Assembly (NCBI RefSeq): GCF_002233675.1
Contig: NZ_NMUQ01000001.1
Span: forward strand, 2,677,005 to 2,741,004
DNA length: 64,000 nucleotides
Reading direction: 5' to 3'
Origin: Paenibacillus herberti
GTDB lineage: Bacteria > Bacillota > Bacilli > Paenibacillales > Paenibacillaceae
This document shows, piece after piece, positions 24,842 through 32,787 of the stretch (positions within the stretch are counted from its first letter, which is position 1; the number at the start of each line of letters is the position of its first letter). Both the position numbers and the translations under genes were made by a program. A model generated the notes under the pieces. The model was not told the origin of the DNA and made no database searches. It saw only the letters and a program-made list of their open reading frames with translations.

Positions 24842-26195
24842 TCTCTCCTCTGTCCAGATTCACCAGCCGGTTGAAGTCCTTCAGGAAGGCCATCTCGACC
24901 GTTCCTAGAGGGCCGTCACGCTGCTTGGCAATGTCCAGCTCGATGATGTTTTTTTTACTAGATTCCTTGTCGTAGTAGTCGTCTCGGTACAGGAATCCGA
25001 TCACATCCGCCTCTTGCTCAATCTCGCCGCTCTCCCGCAGGTCGCTCATCAGCGGCCGCTTACTCTGGCGCTCCTCGACCTTCCGGCTGAGCTGCGAGAA
25101 CACTACCACCGGCACCTTCAGCTCCTTTGCAAGATCCTTGAGCCCGCGGATGTTCTCGCTGACCAGATCGTAACGCTTGGCTCCCGGCGCACCGCCAATC
25201 TTGCCGAGATAGTCGATCAGGATGTACCGGAGGCCACGCTCCCGCTGGATCTTTCTCGCTTTGGCTTTGATCTCCGCCACAGTGGTTCCGGCTTGGTCGT
25301 CGATCACGAAATTGGCGTTGCTCAGAATGCTGATGGCCATCGTGTATTTCTCCCACTCCTCAGGCAGGATCGTTCCAGCTTTGAGCGACTGGAGGCTTAT
25401 GCCGGAGATGTTGGACACCATCCGGCGCGCCAACTCATCCGACGAGCTTTCCAGAGAAAATATTGCGCCGGGTTCCCCCGGTTGCCCACCGTCAGCGAGC
25501 GATATGTTAAGGGCCAGTTGATTCATGAGCGTCGTCTTGCCCATTGACGGCCGTGCTCCAATGACGATCAGGTTGTTGTCCTGCAGCCCGCTCAGAATCT
25601 TGTCCAGCGCATGGATCTTGGTTGGGATGCCGCTCATGCCGCTCTTGGCACCGGCGAGCATCCGTTCGAAACTGTCGTGGAAGTTCATCGCCGCCGTCTT
25701 GGCGTCGACCATCGTTTCAACCTTGATGGTCATGTCCGATACGCGGGAAAGCTTGCCCATCGTTGTCGTAATCGCCTCTCGGATCTCGTCACGGTCCCGG
25801 AGGCCGCCCTGCTGAACAAGCTCCTGACAAGTCCGAATGCCGGCCCGCAGCGCAGCTATATCCCGCAGCCGCTCACAGTGACTGGTGATATTCAACGTCG
25901 TGATGACGTTTCGGGTCATCTCTGCCATCTTGGAAACCGATACACCCGAATCTTCCAGCGCCGGAATCAGCGCTGTTAGGTCGATCTGCTTCGGGTCATC
26001 CTCCCACAGCTCGAAGATCCGCTTGCAGAGCTTGGAGTAAGCCGTGTGATAAAAATAACGGGGCTGAACTGTCTCAAAAACTTCTGCGATACAGGCAGGC
26101 TCGTACACCATAGCGCCGAGAATATGCTCTTCAAGGTGCGTGTCAAACGGCACTTGGTTTACGTCTGCTGATTCCTGGGATCTCTGGGATGACAT
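24810..26195 (-). CDS. dnaB: Replicative DNA helicase (DnaB family)
   Basis: 461 residues. N-terminal DnaB domain (THLEEHILGAMVYEP...), linker helix, then a RecA-like motor with Walker A GARPSMGKTT (213-222), IFSLESSSDEL, ILIDYLGKIGG (Walker B region), VFSQLSRKVEER and ESGEIEQEADVI. Length is normal. It unwinds phage DNA after loading at the origin by the O-type initiator encoded just upstream. No separate loader is obvious; the initiator C-terminus may serve. Confidence 0.9.
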   Translation of the reverse strand: MSSQRSQESADVNQVPFDTHLEEHILGAMVYEPACIAEVFETVQPRYFYHTAYSKLCKRIFELWEDDPKQIDLTALIPALEDSGVSVSKMAEMTRNVITTLNITSHCERLRDIAALRAGIRTCQELVQQGGLRDRDEIREAITTTMGKLSRVSDMTIKVETMVDAKTAAMNFHDSFERMLAGAKSGMSGIPTKIHALDKILSGLQDNNLIVIGARPSMGKTTLMNQLALNISLADGGQPGEPGAIFSLESSSDELARRMVSNISGISLQSLKAGTILPEEWEKYTMAISILSNANFVIDDQAGTTVAEIKAKARKIQRERGLRYILIDYLGKIGGAPGAKRYDLVSENIRGLKDLAKELKVPVVVFSQLSRKVEERQSKRPLMSDLRESGEIEQEADVIGFLYRDDYYDKESSKKNIIELDIAKQRDGPLGTVEMAFLKDFNRLVNLDRGENARAEQMALV

Positions 26196-27258
26196 AGGTT
26201 CCGTTTCGTATCGCCTCCTCGACGATGGCGCGCCGACGGTCCTGCTCGGCGATCCAGTCGTTGGTTTCCTCGATGCTCATGATGCCGCCGTAGTGTCGCT
26301 CCTGCACCGCAGGCTGCTGCCGGGCTGGGCTTGGAACGACCTGAAGCTTCGGCGGAGCCTGCCGACGCTGCCACTCTTCCAGCACCGGGTTCCGGTAATA
26401 GCTCAAGGAACCGATTGTCTGGCCCTTGGCCGTCCGATCTGCGTAGACGCGTCCCATGACTTCACAAATCAGGTCAGAAGGGATTCCCTTTCCAAGCAGC
26501 TCCTGAATCGTCTGCCGGTCCATCATCGTGATCTGCGTATCGATCTTCCGGTGAAGCTCACAGTAAACGTCTAAGACCTGGATGAAGGGGTCAGGGGTTG
26601 GATCTTGTTTTTCAGCCCCAGAGGGTAAAGATTTAAAGCAGCTGCTTTTAAGATCTTTTTTTATATTTGCTTTAATAATTGCTTTAGAGAGCCGGAAAGC
26701 CTTGATACGACTGGTTTTTTTGAGGGTCGCGGTTCTTATTTTAAGAACTCGGTAGTTCTTGTTTTGAGAACTTTTCGGTTCTTGTTTTAAGAACTCTGAA
26801 CCATCAAAGTTCTTATTTTGAGAACCGCCGAGTTCTTGTTTTAAGAACCGCTGAGTTCTTGTTTTAAGAACTTTTTCAGGGCTACTTCGGCTAATATTTA
26901 ATGCGATCAGATCCTTCATCAGCTCTGGATCATGCCCTTTATTCGGGGTAATCTGCCACTGGTCCCAGTGCTTGTTGAATCGGAAGATGCCCTCCGTCTT
27001 CTCCCAGCTGATGACCTTTGCGGCCACCAAAGCCTCCAGCTCGTCGCGGATATTGTTTTTCGTCACACCGCAGAGAGTGAAATGTGAGAGCTGAGGAATC
27101 ACGGCTCCAGGCCTCCCGCAGCCCCAGCTGAGCGTCAGGATGAAGTCTATGATGTTCCGCTGCCGCTTCGAGAAATTCCGGCGGATCAGCTCCCGGTAAA
27201 CCTCGTGAGAAATTCGTATGTGCGCGTCGTCCGGCTGTGGGTTAACCTGCGATTCCAT
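26143..27258 (-). CDS. Phage replication initiator, O-protein type
   Basis: About 371 residues from ATG 27258 (AGGAGG nine bases upstream). N-terminal winged-helix Phage_rep_O-like part: ISHEVYRELIRRNFSKRQRNIIDFILTLSWG and VTKNNIRDELEALV. The middle is strained by DNA repeats (FLKQE..SQNKN repeated) because an iteron array lies inside the gene. The C-terminal part (MDRQTIQELLGKGIPSDLICEVMGRV) probably contacts the helicase. As in lambda O, the protein likely binds the repeats in its own gene. Overlaps dnaB start by 53 bases. Confidence 0.85.
   Translation of the reverse strand: MESQVNPQPDDAHIRISHEVYRELIRRNFSKRQRNIIDFILTLSWGCGRPGAVIPQLSHFTLCGVTKNNIRDELEALVAAKVISWEKTEGIFRFNKHWDQWQITPNKGHDPELMKDLIALNISRSSPEKVLKTRTQRFLKQELGGSQNKNFDGSEFLKQEPKSSQNKNYRVLKIRTATLKKTSRIKAFRLSKAIIKANIKKDLKSSCFKSLPSGAEKQDPTPDPFIQVLDVYCELHRKIDTQITMMDRQTIQELLGKGIPSDLICEVMGRVYADRTAKGQTIGSLSYYRNPVLEEWQRRQAPPKLQVVPSPARQQPAVQERHYGGIMSIEETNDWIAEQDRRRAIVEEAIRNGTYVIPEIPGISRRKPSAV
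26732..26871. repeat. Iteron array, probable phage replication origin
   Basis: Six copies of the 17-mer GTTCTTRTTTTRAGAAC (some ending GAACC outside) start at 26732, 26755, 26778, 26809, 26832 and 26855. Spacing is 23 bases except one gap of 31. Each copy is itself an inverted repeat GTTCTT/AAGAAC. An AT-rich stretch at about 26630-26695 lies beside it and could be the unwinding element. The array is inside the initiator gene. Confidence 0.85.
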
Positions 27259-27284
27259 CGGCCGTGTCCTCCTCTCAAACGGAA

Positions 27285-27893
27285 TCAGTTCGCGTATCGG
27301 TTGGATGTTCCAAAGAGCATGGCGTGATTCGGCGCCCAAGCGGGCGGTCCGTACTTGCTGAGGTAACCCAGCCGGTTCACCCAGTCATCTACAGGCTTTT
27401 CGAGGTGGAGCATTACAAGCAGCTCCCAAGTCGCCTTAACATCGTTCAGAGCGCGGTGAGCTCCGTCCAGTTCAATACCGTAGTGGCTCGCCATGTTCTC
27501 CAGCTTGTGCGGGTAAGGCTGCCGGTCTCGGCAGATCGTGAGCGTGTCAATGAAGGGATTGGTGAAGGACTTGCCTGCCAGCCGCTGCATGCTGTGATGC
27601 AGGAACTGAAGGTCAAAGGCCGCATTGTGAGCGACCAGAAGGCTGTCTCCCATCAGGTTGCGGAGGATCTTAAAGGCTAGTACTTCGTCAGTGGCTTCGG
27701 CCAGCATTTCCGGCTTGATGCCGGTCAGTTCAGTGATCTTCGGATCAAGAGGGAAGTCGATCCGGATGAGTGTACTGAACTCGGCCACAATCTGGCCGTT
27801 CTTGATCCGGACGGCAGCCATCTCAATAACACGGTCGCGATCCGGCTTGAGCCCGGAGGTTTCAAAGTCAAACACGGTAACGTCGTTTAGCAT
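27285..27893 (-). CDS. DnaQ-like 3'-5' exonuclease (DEDDh)
   Basis: 202 residues. Exo I motif VFDFETSGL (Asp9, Glu11), Exo II HNAAFDLQFL, Exo III HRALNDVKAT with the DEDDh histidine. Similar to the polymerase III epsilon exonuclease domain; likely degrades single strands during phage replication or recombination. In the replication operon. Confidence 0.85.
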   Translation of the reverse strand: MLNDVTVFDFETSGLKPDRDRVIEMAAVRIKNGQIVAEFSTLIRIDFPLDPKITELTGIKPEMLAEATDEVLAFKILRNLMGDSLLVAHNAAFDLQFLHHSMQRLAGKSFTNPFIDTLTICRDRQPYPHKLENMASHYGIELDGAHRALNDVKATWELLVMLHLEKPVDDWVNRLGYLSKYGPPAWAPNHAMLFGTSNRYAN

Positions 27894-27903
27894 CTTTTCC
27901 CTC

Positions 27904-28065
27904 CTATTCGATTAATCTGAAATTCAGCACACCGGATTTGCTAATGAAGTGATAACTGCCCTTGGAGTCGATGATGATGAGGTGGGTTTGATTTTGGTTG
28001 ACCACAGGATACTGCACGCCCTCAATAAGGTAGGGCTTCATAGATTCGAGCATTTTAATTTTCAC
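27904..28065 (-). CDS. Small hypothetical protein
   Basis: 53 residues from GTG 28065, overlapping the previous stop (CTGTGA); GGAGC nine bases upstream. Sequence HLIIIDSKGSYHFIS looks like a small beta hairpin unit. No family recognised. Confidence 0.65.
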   Translation of the reverse strand: MKIKMLESMKPYLIEGVQYPVVNQNQTHLIIIDSKGSYHFISKSGVLNFRLIE

Positions 28066-28322
28066 AGCCTATCGCTCCTGTTCTCCTGCAGCCAGATAAC
28101 CCGCTGCTCATAATTGGCACTGCGTACCGTGTAGTTCGGGTAGCCTAATTCAAAGTGCTTCTTAACCTCTTCCTTGAACCGCCGAGGATCTGAGCGATAG
28201 AACGCCCAGATCCACTCCGCGACGCCCGATCGGCACATTGGCCGACCAAACTCGTCCAGCTTCGGTTCAAACACCGGCAGCAGCGCCGTTAAACTCCATT
28301 TCTCCGGCGTTCTCTTCTTCAC
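28062..28322 (-). CDS. Hypothetical protein downstream of RecT
   Basis: 86 residues: EWIWAFYRSDPRRFKEEVKKHFELGYPNY. Starts (GTG) inside the end of recT, overlapping by 56 bases. Conserved-looking Trp/Tyr pattern; function unknown. Part of the recombination operon. Confidence 0.65.
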   Translation of the reverse strand: MKKRTPEKWSLTALLPVFEPKLDEFGRPMCRSGVAEWIWAFYRSDPRRFKEEVKKHFELGYPNYTVRSANYEQRVIWLQENRSDRL

Positions 28323-29154
28323 TGCTGTAATCGTTCTTGCCGAGATCGATGATCATGTCATCGCCGGCAGCTGTCGAGATGTCTGCATGCACCGACTCGT
28401 CACGCGTAACCGCTGCAGAGATTTCCACGCTGATCGGGAGGAACTTCCATCCAGATCGGATAACCGTTTTCTTGCACATCTCAGGTTCGTCAGAAATCCA
28501 AGGGTTATCGGTCTTGTTATATTTGACGGCGTTCTTGTAACCAGAAGAACGATCACGGTGCTGAAGAATCTCCGAGTACGGCATGTAGTGAATCTGATGG
28601 CCACCATCTTTGAACTTGGCAACCATGTATGCTCCCTTGATTGCCCCAGACTCGGTTGGAAAGGCATCGGATCGAAGATGCCATGGCACATGTGTCAGCT
28701 TGTCGTCCAGTCCGTATACAAGCTCTATGAAGTCATTTTGGTAGACCACATGTGCTGCAATAGACTGAATATGACCACTGCGCCGCGCCAGATCAATCAT
28801 TCCCTTATAACCAATAATGAACTGGGCTTCCTTACCGTAAGGGATGATGTAGCAGTGACCGATCAATCCCGGTTCAAGTCCTAACTGCGCGCTCTGCATG
28901 ACCGCTCCCATAAGGGAGGCTGTTGTGCATTCAAGCAATTTCGGATTCGTCCGGATCGTCGTTAGAGCAATCCGGCTCAGTCGTTCAATGCTCATATGCC
29001 TCGGAAGAGCTTCTGCGATCTGGCCTTTCATCTTCTCCATGTATGCGCCAATGGTCTGAGCCGGCGTAACTGCTGGCTTATTCTCACCACTCTGCTGCGC
29101 CCTGTTCTGAAGCTTGTTCCCAAGCTCCTGCGTGCTTCTGCTTGTACCTGCCAT
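28267..29154 (-). CDS. recT: RecT single-strand annealing protein
   Basis: 295 residues. LSRIALTTIRTNPKLLECTTASLMGAVMQSAQLGLEPG, GYKGMIDLARRSG and HYMPYSEI are hallmarks of RecT. It anneals single strands made by the exonuclease encoded 11 bases upstream; together they form a phage recombination pair as in Rac RecE/RecT or SPP1 34.1/35. Confidence 0.95.
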   Translation of the reverse strand: MAGTSRSTQELGNKLQNRAQQSGENKPAVTPAQTIGAYMEKMKGQIAEALPRHMSIERLSRIALTTIRTNPKLLECTTASLMGAVMQSAQLGLEPGLIGHCYIIPYGKEAQFIIGYKGMIDLARRSGHIQSIAAHVVYQNDFIELVYGLDDKLTHVPWHLRSDAFPTESGAIKGAYMVAKFKDGGHQIHYMPYSEILQHRDRSSGYKNAVKYNKTDNPWISDEPEMCKKTVIRSGWKFLPISVEISAAVTRDESVHADISTAAGDDMIIDLGKNDYSSEEENAGEMEFNGAAAGV

Positions 29155-29165
29155 TCAGATCCCCC

Positions 29166-30104
29166 TCACTTAATCAGGAAGCGCCGGGACGATGACGTCC
29201 GCGCATACTGTTCATAGATTTCCGGATGCTCTGCTTTAAGCGCCTTGCTATCCAATCGAGTCGATTCGTTGCTTTTCCACGTAACGACCTTCTCACCATT
29301 GAAAAGAGCCGCTTCTGCCTCGCCCATCTCTGATTTAATGATGTTCTTCGCTGCTTCTAGGCGTTCATCGGCCGTCTTTGACGCTGCCTGCGCCGCTTGC
29401 AACTCCTCAATCATGTCCATCGTTGCCAGTTGAACCGTGTGTTCTGGCCTACTCGTTGGATATAGGTAGTTCAGCAGATCTGTGCTGGCCCCACTTCCGT
29501 CAACCACGGGTGGAATACCCTTGAGGACGTTCTGCTCCCAGAACTCCTTCTCTATGGAAATCAGCGCATCGATGACCGTTTTATCCCGCTCAACGTACCG
29601 CTCTTCAAATCGATTGCCTCCAATCAATACAGCGAAGAATCCGTAATCCAGACCAAGGACTGCCATATAATGCTGAAGTTGAAGCGCGTAATGATCTGGA
29701 ATCTTGTTGCCTTCCCAGTCATCTCCGGCAAAGGCGTTCGTCGTCTTTACCTCGAGGATTCCGCGCCGTTTGCTGCCGTCTGTGATCAAACGGTCGACGT
29801 TGCCCAACATGAACGGATGATCCTTATGCCGGTAGAGCTTGTTGCTCCGCTGAATCTTGAAGCCAGACCGGGTCGCAAACTCCCTCGCAACCACATCCTC
29901 CAACTGATTGCCCCAGTAGGCGGCCTCCCCAGCTACTTCCGGTACGATCTGGCCCGTTTTCTCCAGGTAAACACCAACCGGAGACTTCCAAGGATTCATG
30001 CCGGCTACTGCAGCTGCATCCGAACCCCCGATTCCAGCCTGCCGGAGCTTAAGCCACTCTGCCCGCTCCATTCCCTTCGTTACAGCTGCTACTGCCATTG
30101 CCAT
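29166..30104 (-). CDS. YqaJ-type viral exonuclease (lambda Exo-like partner of RecT)
   Basis: 312 residues. GIGGSDAAAVAGMNPWKSP, YWGNQLEDVVAREF, MLGNVDRLI, GILEVKTTNAF and HYALQLQHYMAVLG form the PD-(D/E)XK YqaJ nuclease core. It resects double-stranded ends 5'-3' to supply single strands to RecT. A C-terminal helical region (EELQAAQAASKTADERLEAAK) is usual for the family. Confidence 0.93.
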   Translation of the reverse strand: MAMAVAAVTKGMERAEWLKLRQAGIGGSDAAAVAGMNPWKSPVGVYLEKTGQIVPEVAGEAAYWGNQLEDVVAREFATRSGFKIQRSNKLYRHKDHPFMLGNVDRLITDGSKRRGILEVKTTNAFAGDDWEGNKIPDHYALQLQHYMAVLGLDYGFFAVLIGGNRFEERYVERDKTVIDALISIEKEFWEQNVLKGIPPVVDGSGASTDLLNYLYPTSRPEHTVQLATMDMIEELQAAQAASKTADERLEAAKNIIKSEMGEAEAALFNGEKVVTWKSNESTRLDSKALKAEHPEIYEQYARTSSSRRFLIK

Positions 30105-30106
30105 GA

Positions 30107-30364
30107 CTATTCACCCTCCATTCCGTCGATCCGACCCTGCAACTGTTCGTTCTCGGCTTCCAGCTTTTCAATTTGAGCTTCAAGACTCTTGATTTGCCCA
30201 TCGCGATCTTCGAGCTCGCTCTCAAGCTCGCTCACCTCGTCATCCAAAGCTTCATATGCCGTTTCCAATTCTCCAAACACCTTAGAACCGATCATGTCGT
30301 CGTATTCATCCAGCAGATTTTCCAGCGTTCGCAACGTTTCGGACTTGGGACTTCTGACTGTCAT
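30107..30364 (-). CDS. Short coiled-coil protein
   Basis: 85 residues, nearly all heptad coiled coil (ELESELEDRDGQIKSLEAQIEKLEAENEQL split over 45-78). It precedes the exonuclease gene by 2 bases and is probably coupled. Function unknown. Confidence 0.75.
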   Translation of the reverse strand: MTVRSPKSETLRTLENLLDEYDDMIGSKVFGELETAYEALDDEVSELESELEDRDGQIKSLEAQIEKLEAENEQLQGRIDGMEGE

Positions 30365-30431
30365 CCTTGCACTCTCCCTCTTGATTGGAATGGGCCACCA
30401 TGCTAAGATGGCCGCATAAGTTGTAATCTTG

Positions 30432-30457
30432 ATGACCGGTGCCCGCCGGTCATTTTT
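30432..30457 (+). terminator. Plus-oriented hairpin with T run at an early gene end
   Basis: ATGACCGG / CCGGTCAT with TTTTT on the plus side only. It overlaps the stop codon of the minus gene at 30450. It could stop antisense transcripts. Confidence 0.5.
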
Positions 30458-30719
30458 CGTTTTTCATGACCACGACATGAATGCCGCCCTTTTGCCTGCC
30501 AATTACTCCGTTCAGCGTCTCGGTAATGATTGCAGACTTCTCTGCAATTTGGCTGAACCCGGCGCAAATCGTTCCATAATGTCTCTCTGAATAATGCATT
30601 GCCACGAATACCCCGAATCCACTGGCGAGGGTTTGCACAAACTCAGCGGCCTGCTCCGCGGTCATATCTTTGTCCACGTCTTCGAACAGTTGAGCCACCT
30701 TCTTTTTAATTTCGCTCAT
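30450..30719 (-). CDS. Hypothetical early protein
   Basis: 89 residues: helical N-terminus (KKKVAQLFEDVDKDMTAEQAAEFVQTL) and a central GFGVFVAMHYSERHYGTICAG. Preceded by AAAGGAAGTGACCT before ATG and, further up, by a structured leader with a terminator. Unknown function; its expression may be controlled by that leader. Confidence 0.65.
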   Translation of the reverse strand: MSEIKKKVAQLFEDVDKDMTAEQAAEFVQTLASGFGVFVAMHYSERHYGTICAGFSQIAEKSAIITETLNGVIGRQKGGIHVVVMKNEK

Positions 30720-30735
30720 AGGTCACTTCCTTTCT

Positions 30736-30842
30736 CAAAAATCGGGGATGTTCCCCGGATGCTTGTCCGCATCTATGGCGGCATGAACGGAAGGGGGGAT
30801 AACCGTTCACGCCACCCATAGACAGGGGACAAGCGCCCCTGT
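30736..30842 (-). ncRNA. Structured leader RNA with mutually exclusive helices and terminator
   Basis: Minus strand, 5' to 3': hairpin 1 ACAGGGG/CCCCTGT (30842-30822); a long imperfect hairpin of CTATGG/CCATAG plus GGCGTGAACGG/CCGTTCATGCC (30821-30773); GGACAAGC (30768-30761), complementary to GCTTGTCC (30834-30827) inside hairpin 1; then terminator CGGGG AACAT CCCCG with ATTTTT (30757-30736). The alternative pairings resemble an attenuator or a riboswitch-like device. Not a class I recognise. Confidence 0.5.
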
Positions 30843-30850
30843 TGAATCAT

Positions 30851-31012
30851 TTACAGCCATTCGTCCCACGAGCTGCGGTTCGCTTCTTCCCGCTCGTATC
30901 GCTCCATCCGCTCTTCCTCTTCCCACTCGTCAACATCAGATCCATAGCGCTCCCGCAGCTTTTCTTTCTCCCAGATCATGGGCCGACTGAAACGATCAAG
31001 GTTGGGCTCCAT
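30851..31012 (-). CDS. Small charged early protein
   Basis: 53 residues, strongly charged: MIWEKEKLRERYGSD, WEEEERMERYEREEANR, ending WDEWL. GAGG six bases before ATG 31012. Overlaps the previous small gene by 17 bases. No function known. Confidence 0.7.
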   Translation of the reverse strand: MEPNLDRFSRPMIWEKEKLRERYGSDVDEWEEEERMERYEREEANRSSWDEWL

Positions 31013-31151
31013 AAGCTTCCTCTGCCTCCCCTTCGGTGGAAATGTCCATTTGAAAATTCATTTCTCCTGCAATCTCCTTAATTTCCTTGGAGTTCATTCC
31101 AAACTCCCGAGCTGCTAAGATGAAATATCCAATCGCCGCATTGTTCGTTAT
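30996..31151 (-). CDS. Small early protein with apparent AUA start
   Basis: 51 residues reading (M/I)TNNAAIGYFILAAREFGM then NSKEIKEIAGEMNF. Proteins of this pattern are common in Paenibacillus/Bacillus phages and normally begin MTNNAAIGY. Here the start position is ATA (31151-31149), with AGGAGG eight bases upstream, overlapping the previous stop as ATAA. No ATG, GTG or TTG is available in frame at that place. Confidence 0.65.
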   Translation of the reverse strand: MTNNAAIGYFILAAREFGMNSKEIKEIAGEMNFQMDISTEGEAEEAYGAQP

Positions 31152-31426
31152 CGTGCTTCCTCCTTCACGGTCCGAACTGGCTGTGCTATAATGGCGTCAA
31201 CGAGCGCCTTTAGTCGGGTCCTCAGTTGCGACGTCATCCCTGCCCGGATGGCGTTTTTTATTTCCCGATCAATGTCAGTCACTTCAATTTCGGTCCAGCA
31301 GATTGCTGCTCTCCGCAGTTCCAGCTCCACTCGCATTGGATGTTTCAGCAGCCATTCTCGCAGCTTCTGCAGCTCTGAAATCCGCTGCTTTGCTTCTTGT
31401 TTCAAAATCCGCTTGCTCTTCATCAA
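31148..31426 (-). CDS. Hypothetical helical early protein
   Basis: 92 residues, basic helical: KQEAKQRISELQKLREWLLKHP and IDREIKNAIRAGMTSQL. Start overlaps the end of the HTH gene (ATGA type). No family recognised. Confidence 0.65.
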   Translation of the reverse strand: MMKSKRILKQEAKQRISELQKLREWLLKHPMRVELELRRAAICWTEIEVTDIDREIKNAIRAGMTSQLRTRLKALVDAIIAQPVRTVKEEAR

Positions 31427-31989
31427 GCCCCGCTCCTCTCTTTGACCGCGCCGCGCTTCCGCATCGGCATCACGTCCAGCACCGACTTCACTTGTTTCAG
31501 GGCCGCTTCCATCGCCGTCAGCTTCTTCCAGCCATCCTGGCCCCCAGTCAAATCCATATTGACCATTTCCAACCCCTCAGTTGCCGCTCCCCACTGTTTC
31601 ACAAGCGTGTAGCTGGGGCTTTTTGTCGCACCTGTTTCTACCTTCGCAATCACGGAACGATCAACATGAAGCTTCCTCGCTAACTGCTCCTGCGTCATCC
31701 CCGCTCGTTCACGTCAAGCTTTCAGAATCTCACCGATCGGTTGCTGTTTCACCGGCCACCCGCCTCCACTTTGTGCTGAACCGGCACGCATCCGGGCCTT
31801 ATCTGTCCCTTTCGATGGGGGTAAGCTGGAAGCAGCAGGTTCACTTCCCCGCTTGGCAGCCTCGATTGATGCCTCGCTTTGCCTATCCCATTGCCCGCCA
31901 ACTAACCGAGCGGGCCCCCACCATTCAAGGAACTGCCGGCCCCATCCGGTTTGCTCGATAACCTTTCGAACATCGATATGCTGTTTCAT
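31423..31989 (-). pseudogene. XRE-type HTH gene interrupted by an in-frame UGA
   Basis: From ATG 31989 the frame encodes MKQHIDVRKVIEQTGWGRQF, a Ser/Gly-rich linker and then IGEILKA, a TGA at 31716-31714, and continues in the same frame as RERAGMTQEQLARKLHVDRS...VAKVETG-like XRE helices. A normal XRE domain reads IGE.LKxxRERAGMTQEQLA, so the stop falls inside helix 1. The downstream ATG (31698) has no spaced SD and would lack helix 1. Either a nonsense-inactivated regulator, two proteins, or UGA readthrough. Confidence 0.65.
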
Positions 31990-32300
31990 GAGGCTTGTCC
32001 TTTCCGCCGGGTCCAGCCTGGACCAGCATTCTTCTCCGTCCAGTCCGTGTGCCGTTCGCACCACTCAAGCAACAGGTGAGTCAGCACCCTCGGCGATCCT
32101 GCAATTCGGGTAACCGGGAAATCCTCCCGATTGAAGAGCTCAGCAGCCTTCGTCGATCCAATATCCATCAGCTCCATGAACTGTTTCCGGGTAAGGATCG
32201 GCGGTAAGCTGTTTGCCAGGCTATGACGCTCTAGCGCCCGGTCAACTGCGGCGTTGATGATGCGGTTCAACTGATCCTCATCAAATTTGACCTCAAGCAT
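31986..32300 (-). CDS. Excisionase/MerR-like DNA-binding protein
   Basis: About 104 residues from ATG 32300 (GGAG nine bases upstream). LPPILTRKQFMELMDIGSTKAAELFN followed by FPVTRIAGSPRVLTHLLLEWCE is a winged-helix of the excisionase type. N-terminal helix LNRIINAAVDRALERH may dimerise. Possible excision or early regulation role; overlaps the next gene ATGA-style. Confidence 0.7.
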   Translation of the reverse strand: MLEVKFDEDQLNRIINAAVDRALERHSLANSLPPILTRKQFMELMDIGSTKAAELFNREDFPVTRIAGSPRVLTHLLLEWCERHTDWTEKNAGPGWTRRKGQAS

Positions 32301-32517
32301 TCGTTTCAGCTCCTTCCTCCAGTTGTAGCAACAGGACACTGAAGCTCGCTGCGACAAGTTGTTTCTCTAGCGGTGAGCACTGCTTGAGATGCACATACCC
32401 AACCAAGTTGCTGACCATGTTTGCCAACTCAAGGATCCTCCGTGCTGGAGCCAATGGTTCTACACCTTCTCCGCTTGCTGCGATTTCGTCGAATGGATTC
32501 ATATCGTTTGGATTCAT
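32293..32517 (-). CDS. Small hypothetical early protein
   Basis: 74 residues, MNPNDMNPFDEIA then helical ARRILELANMVSNLVGYVHL and FSVLLLQLEEGAE. First gene after the Cro-like gene, just beyond operator copy at 32538. Unknown function. Confidence 0.6.
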   Translation of the reverse strand: MNPNDMNPFDEIAASGEGVEPLAPARRILELANMVSNLVGYVHLKQCSPLEKQLVAASFSVLLLQLEEGAETNA

Positions 32518-32769
32518 TTAAATCACCTCCTTTATAGTTGAGTTTTGCTCAACTTTTTTTCGAAAAAAAAGTTGATCTGTCAAATCAAGAATTCCCATAT
32601 CAAACTTTTCAGCAATCGCCGGCAAATGTTTCACTTTTAACTCGTTTTCGCCCGTTTCGATTCTTTGATATCCTCCCGCAGTTCGTAAGCCCAATGCCGT
32701 TGCCATCTCATGAAGATGAAGGCGTTTGTCAATTCTTAACTGACGAAGGTTTCCGTAATTTACATCCAT
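32518..32769 (-). CDS. Cro-like XRE regulator
   Basis: 83 residues with an XRE helix-turn-helix: NLRQLRIDKRLHLHEMATAL, GYQRIETGENELKVKHLPAIAEKF. First gene leftward from the divergent regulatory region, in the place of Cro. One operator lies at its 3' end, others upstream, so it is under repressor control and probably binds the same sites. Confidence 0.8.
   Translation of the reverse strand: MDVNYGNLRQLRIDKRLHLHEMATALGLRTAGGYQRIETGENELKVKHLPAIAEKFDMGILDLTDQLFFRKKVEQNSTIKEVI
32538..32552. promoter_or_regulatory. Operator copy 1
   Basis: TTGAGTTTTGCTCAA, 15 bp of the form TTGA-N7-TCAA, near the 3' end of the Cro-like gene. Confidence 0.7.
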
Positions 32770-32787
32770 TATCCCTCACCACCTTTG

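Noticed and set aside
26732-26871. Possible CRISPR-like array
   Set aside because: Repeats are 17 bp with 6-14 bp gaps inside a coding gene; this is an iteron pattern, not a CRISPR array.
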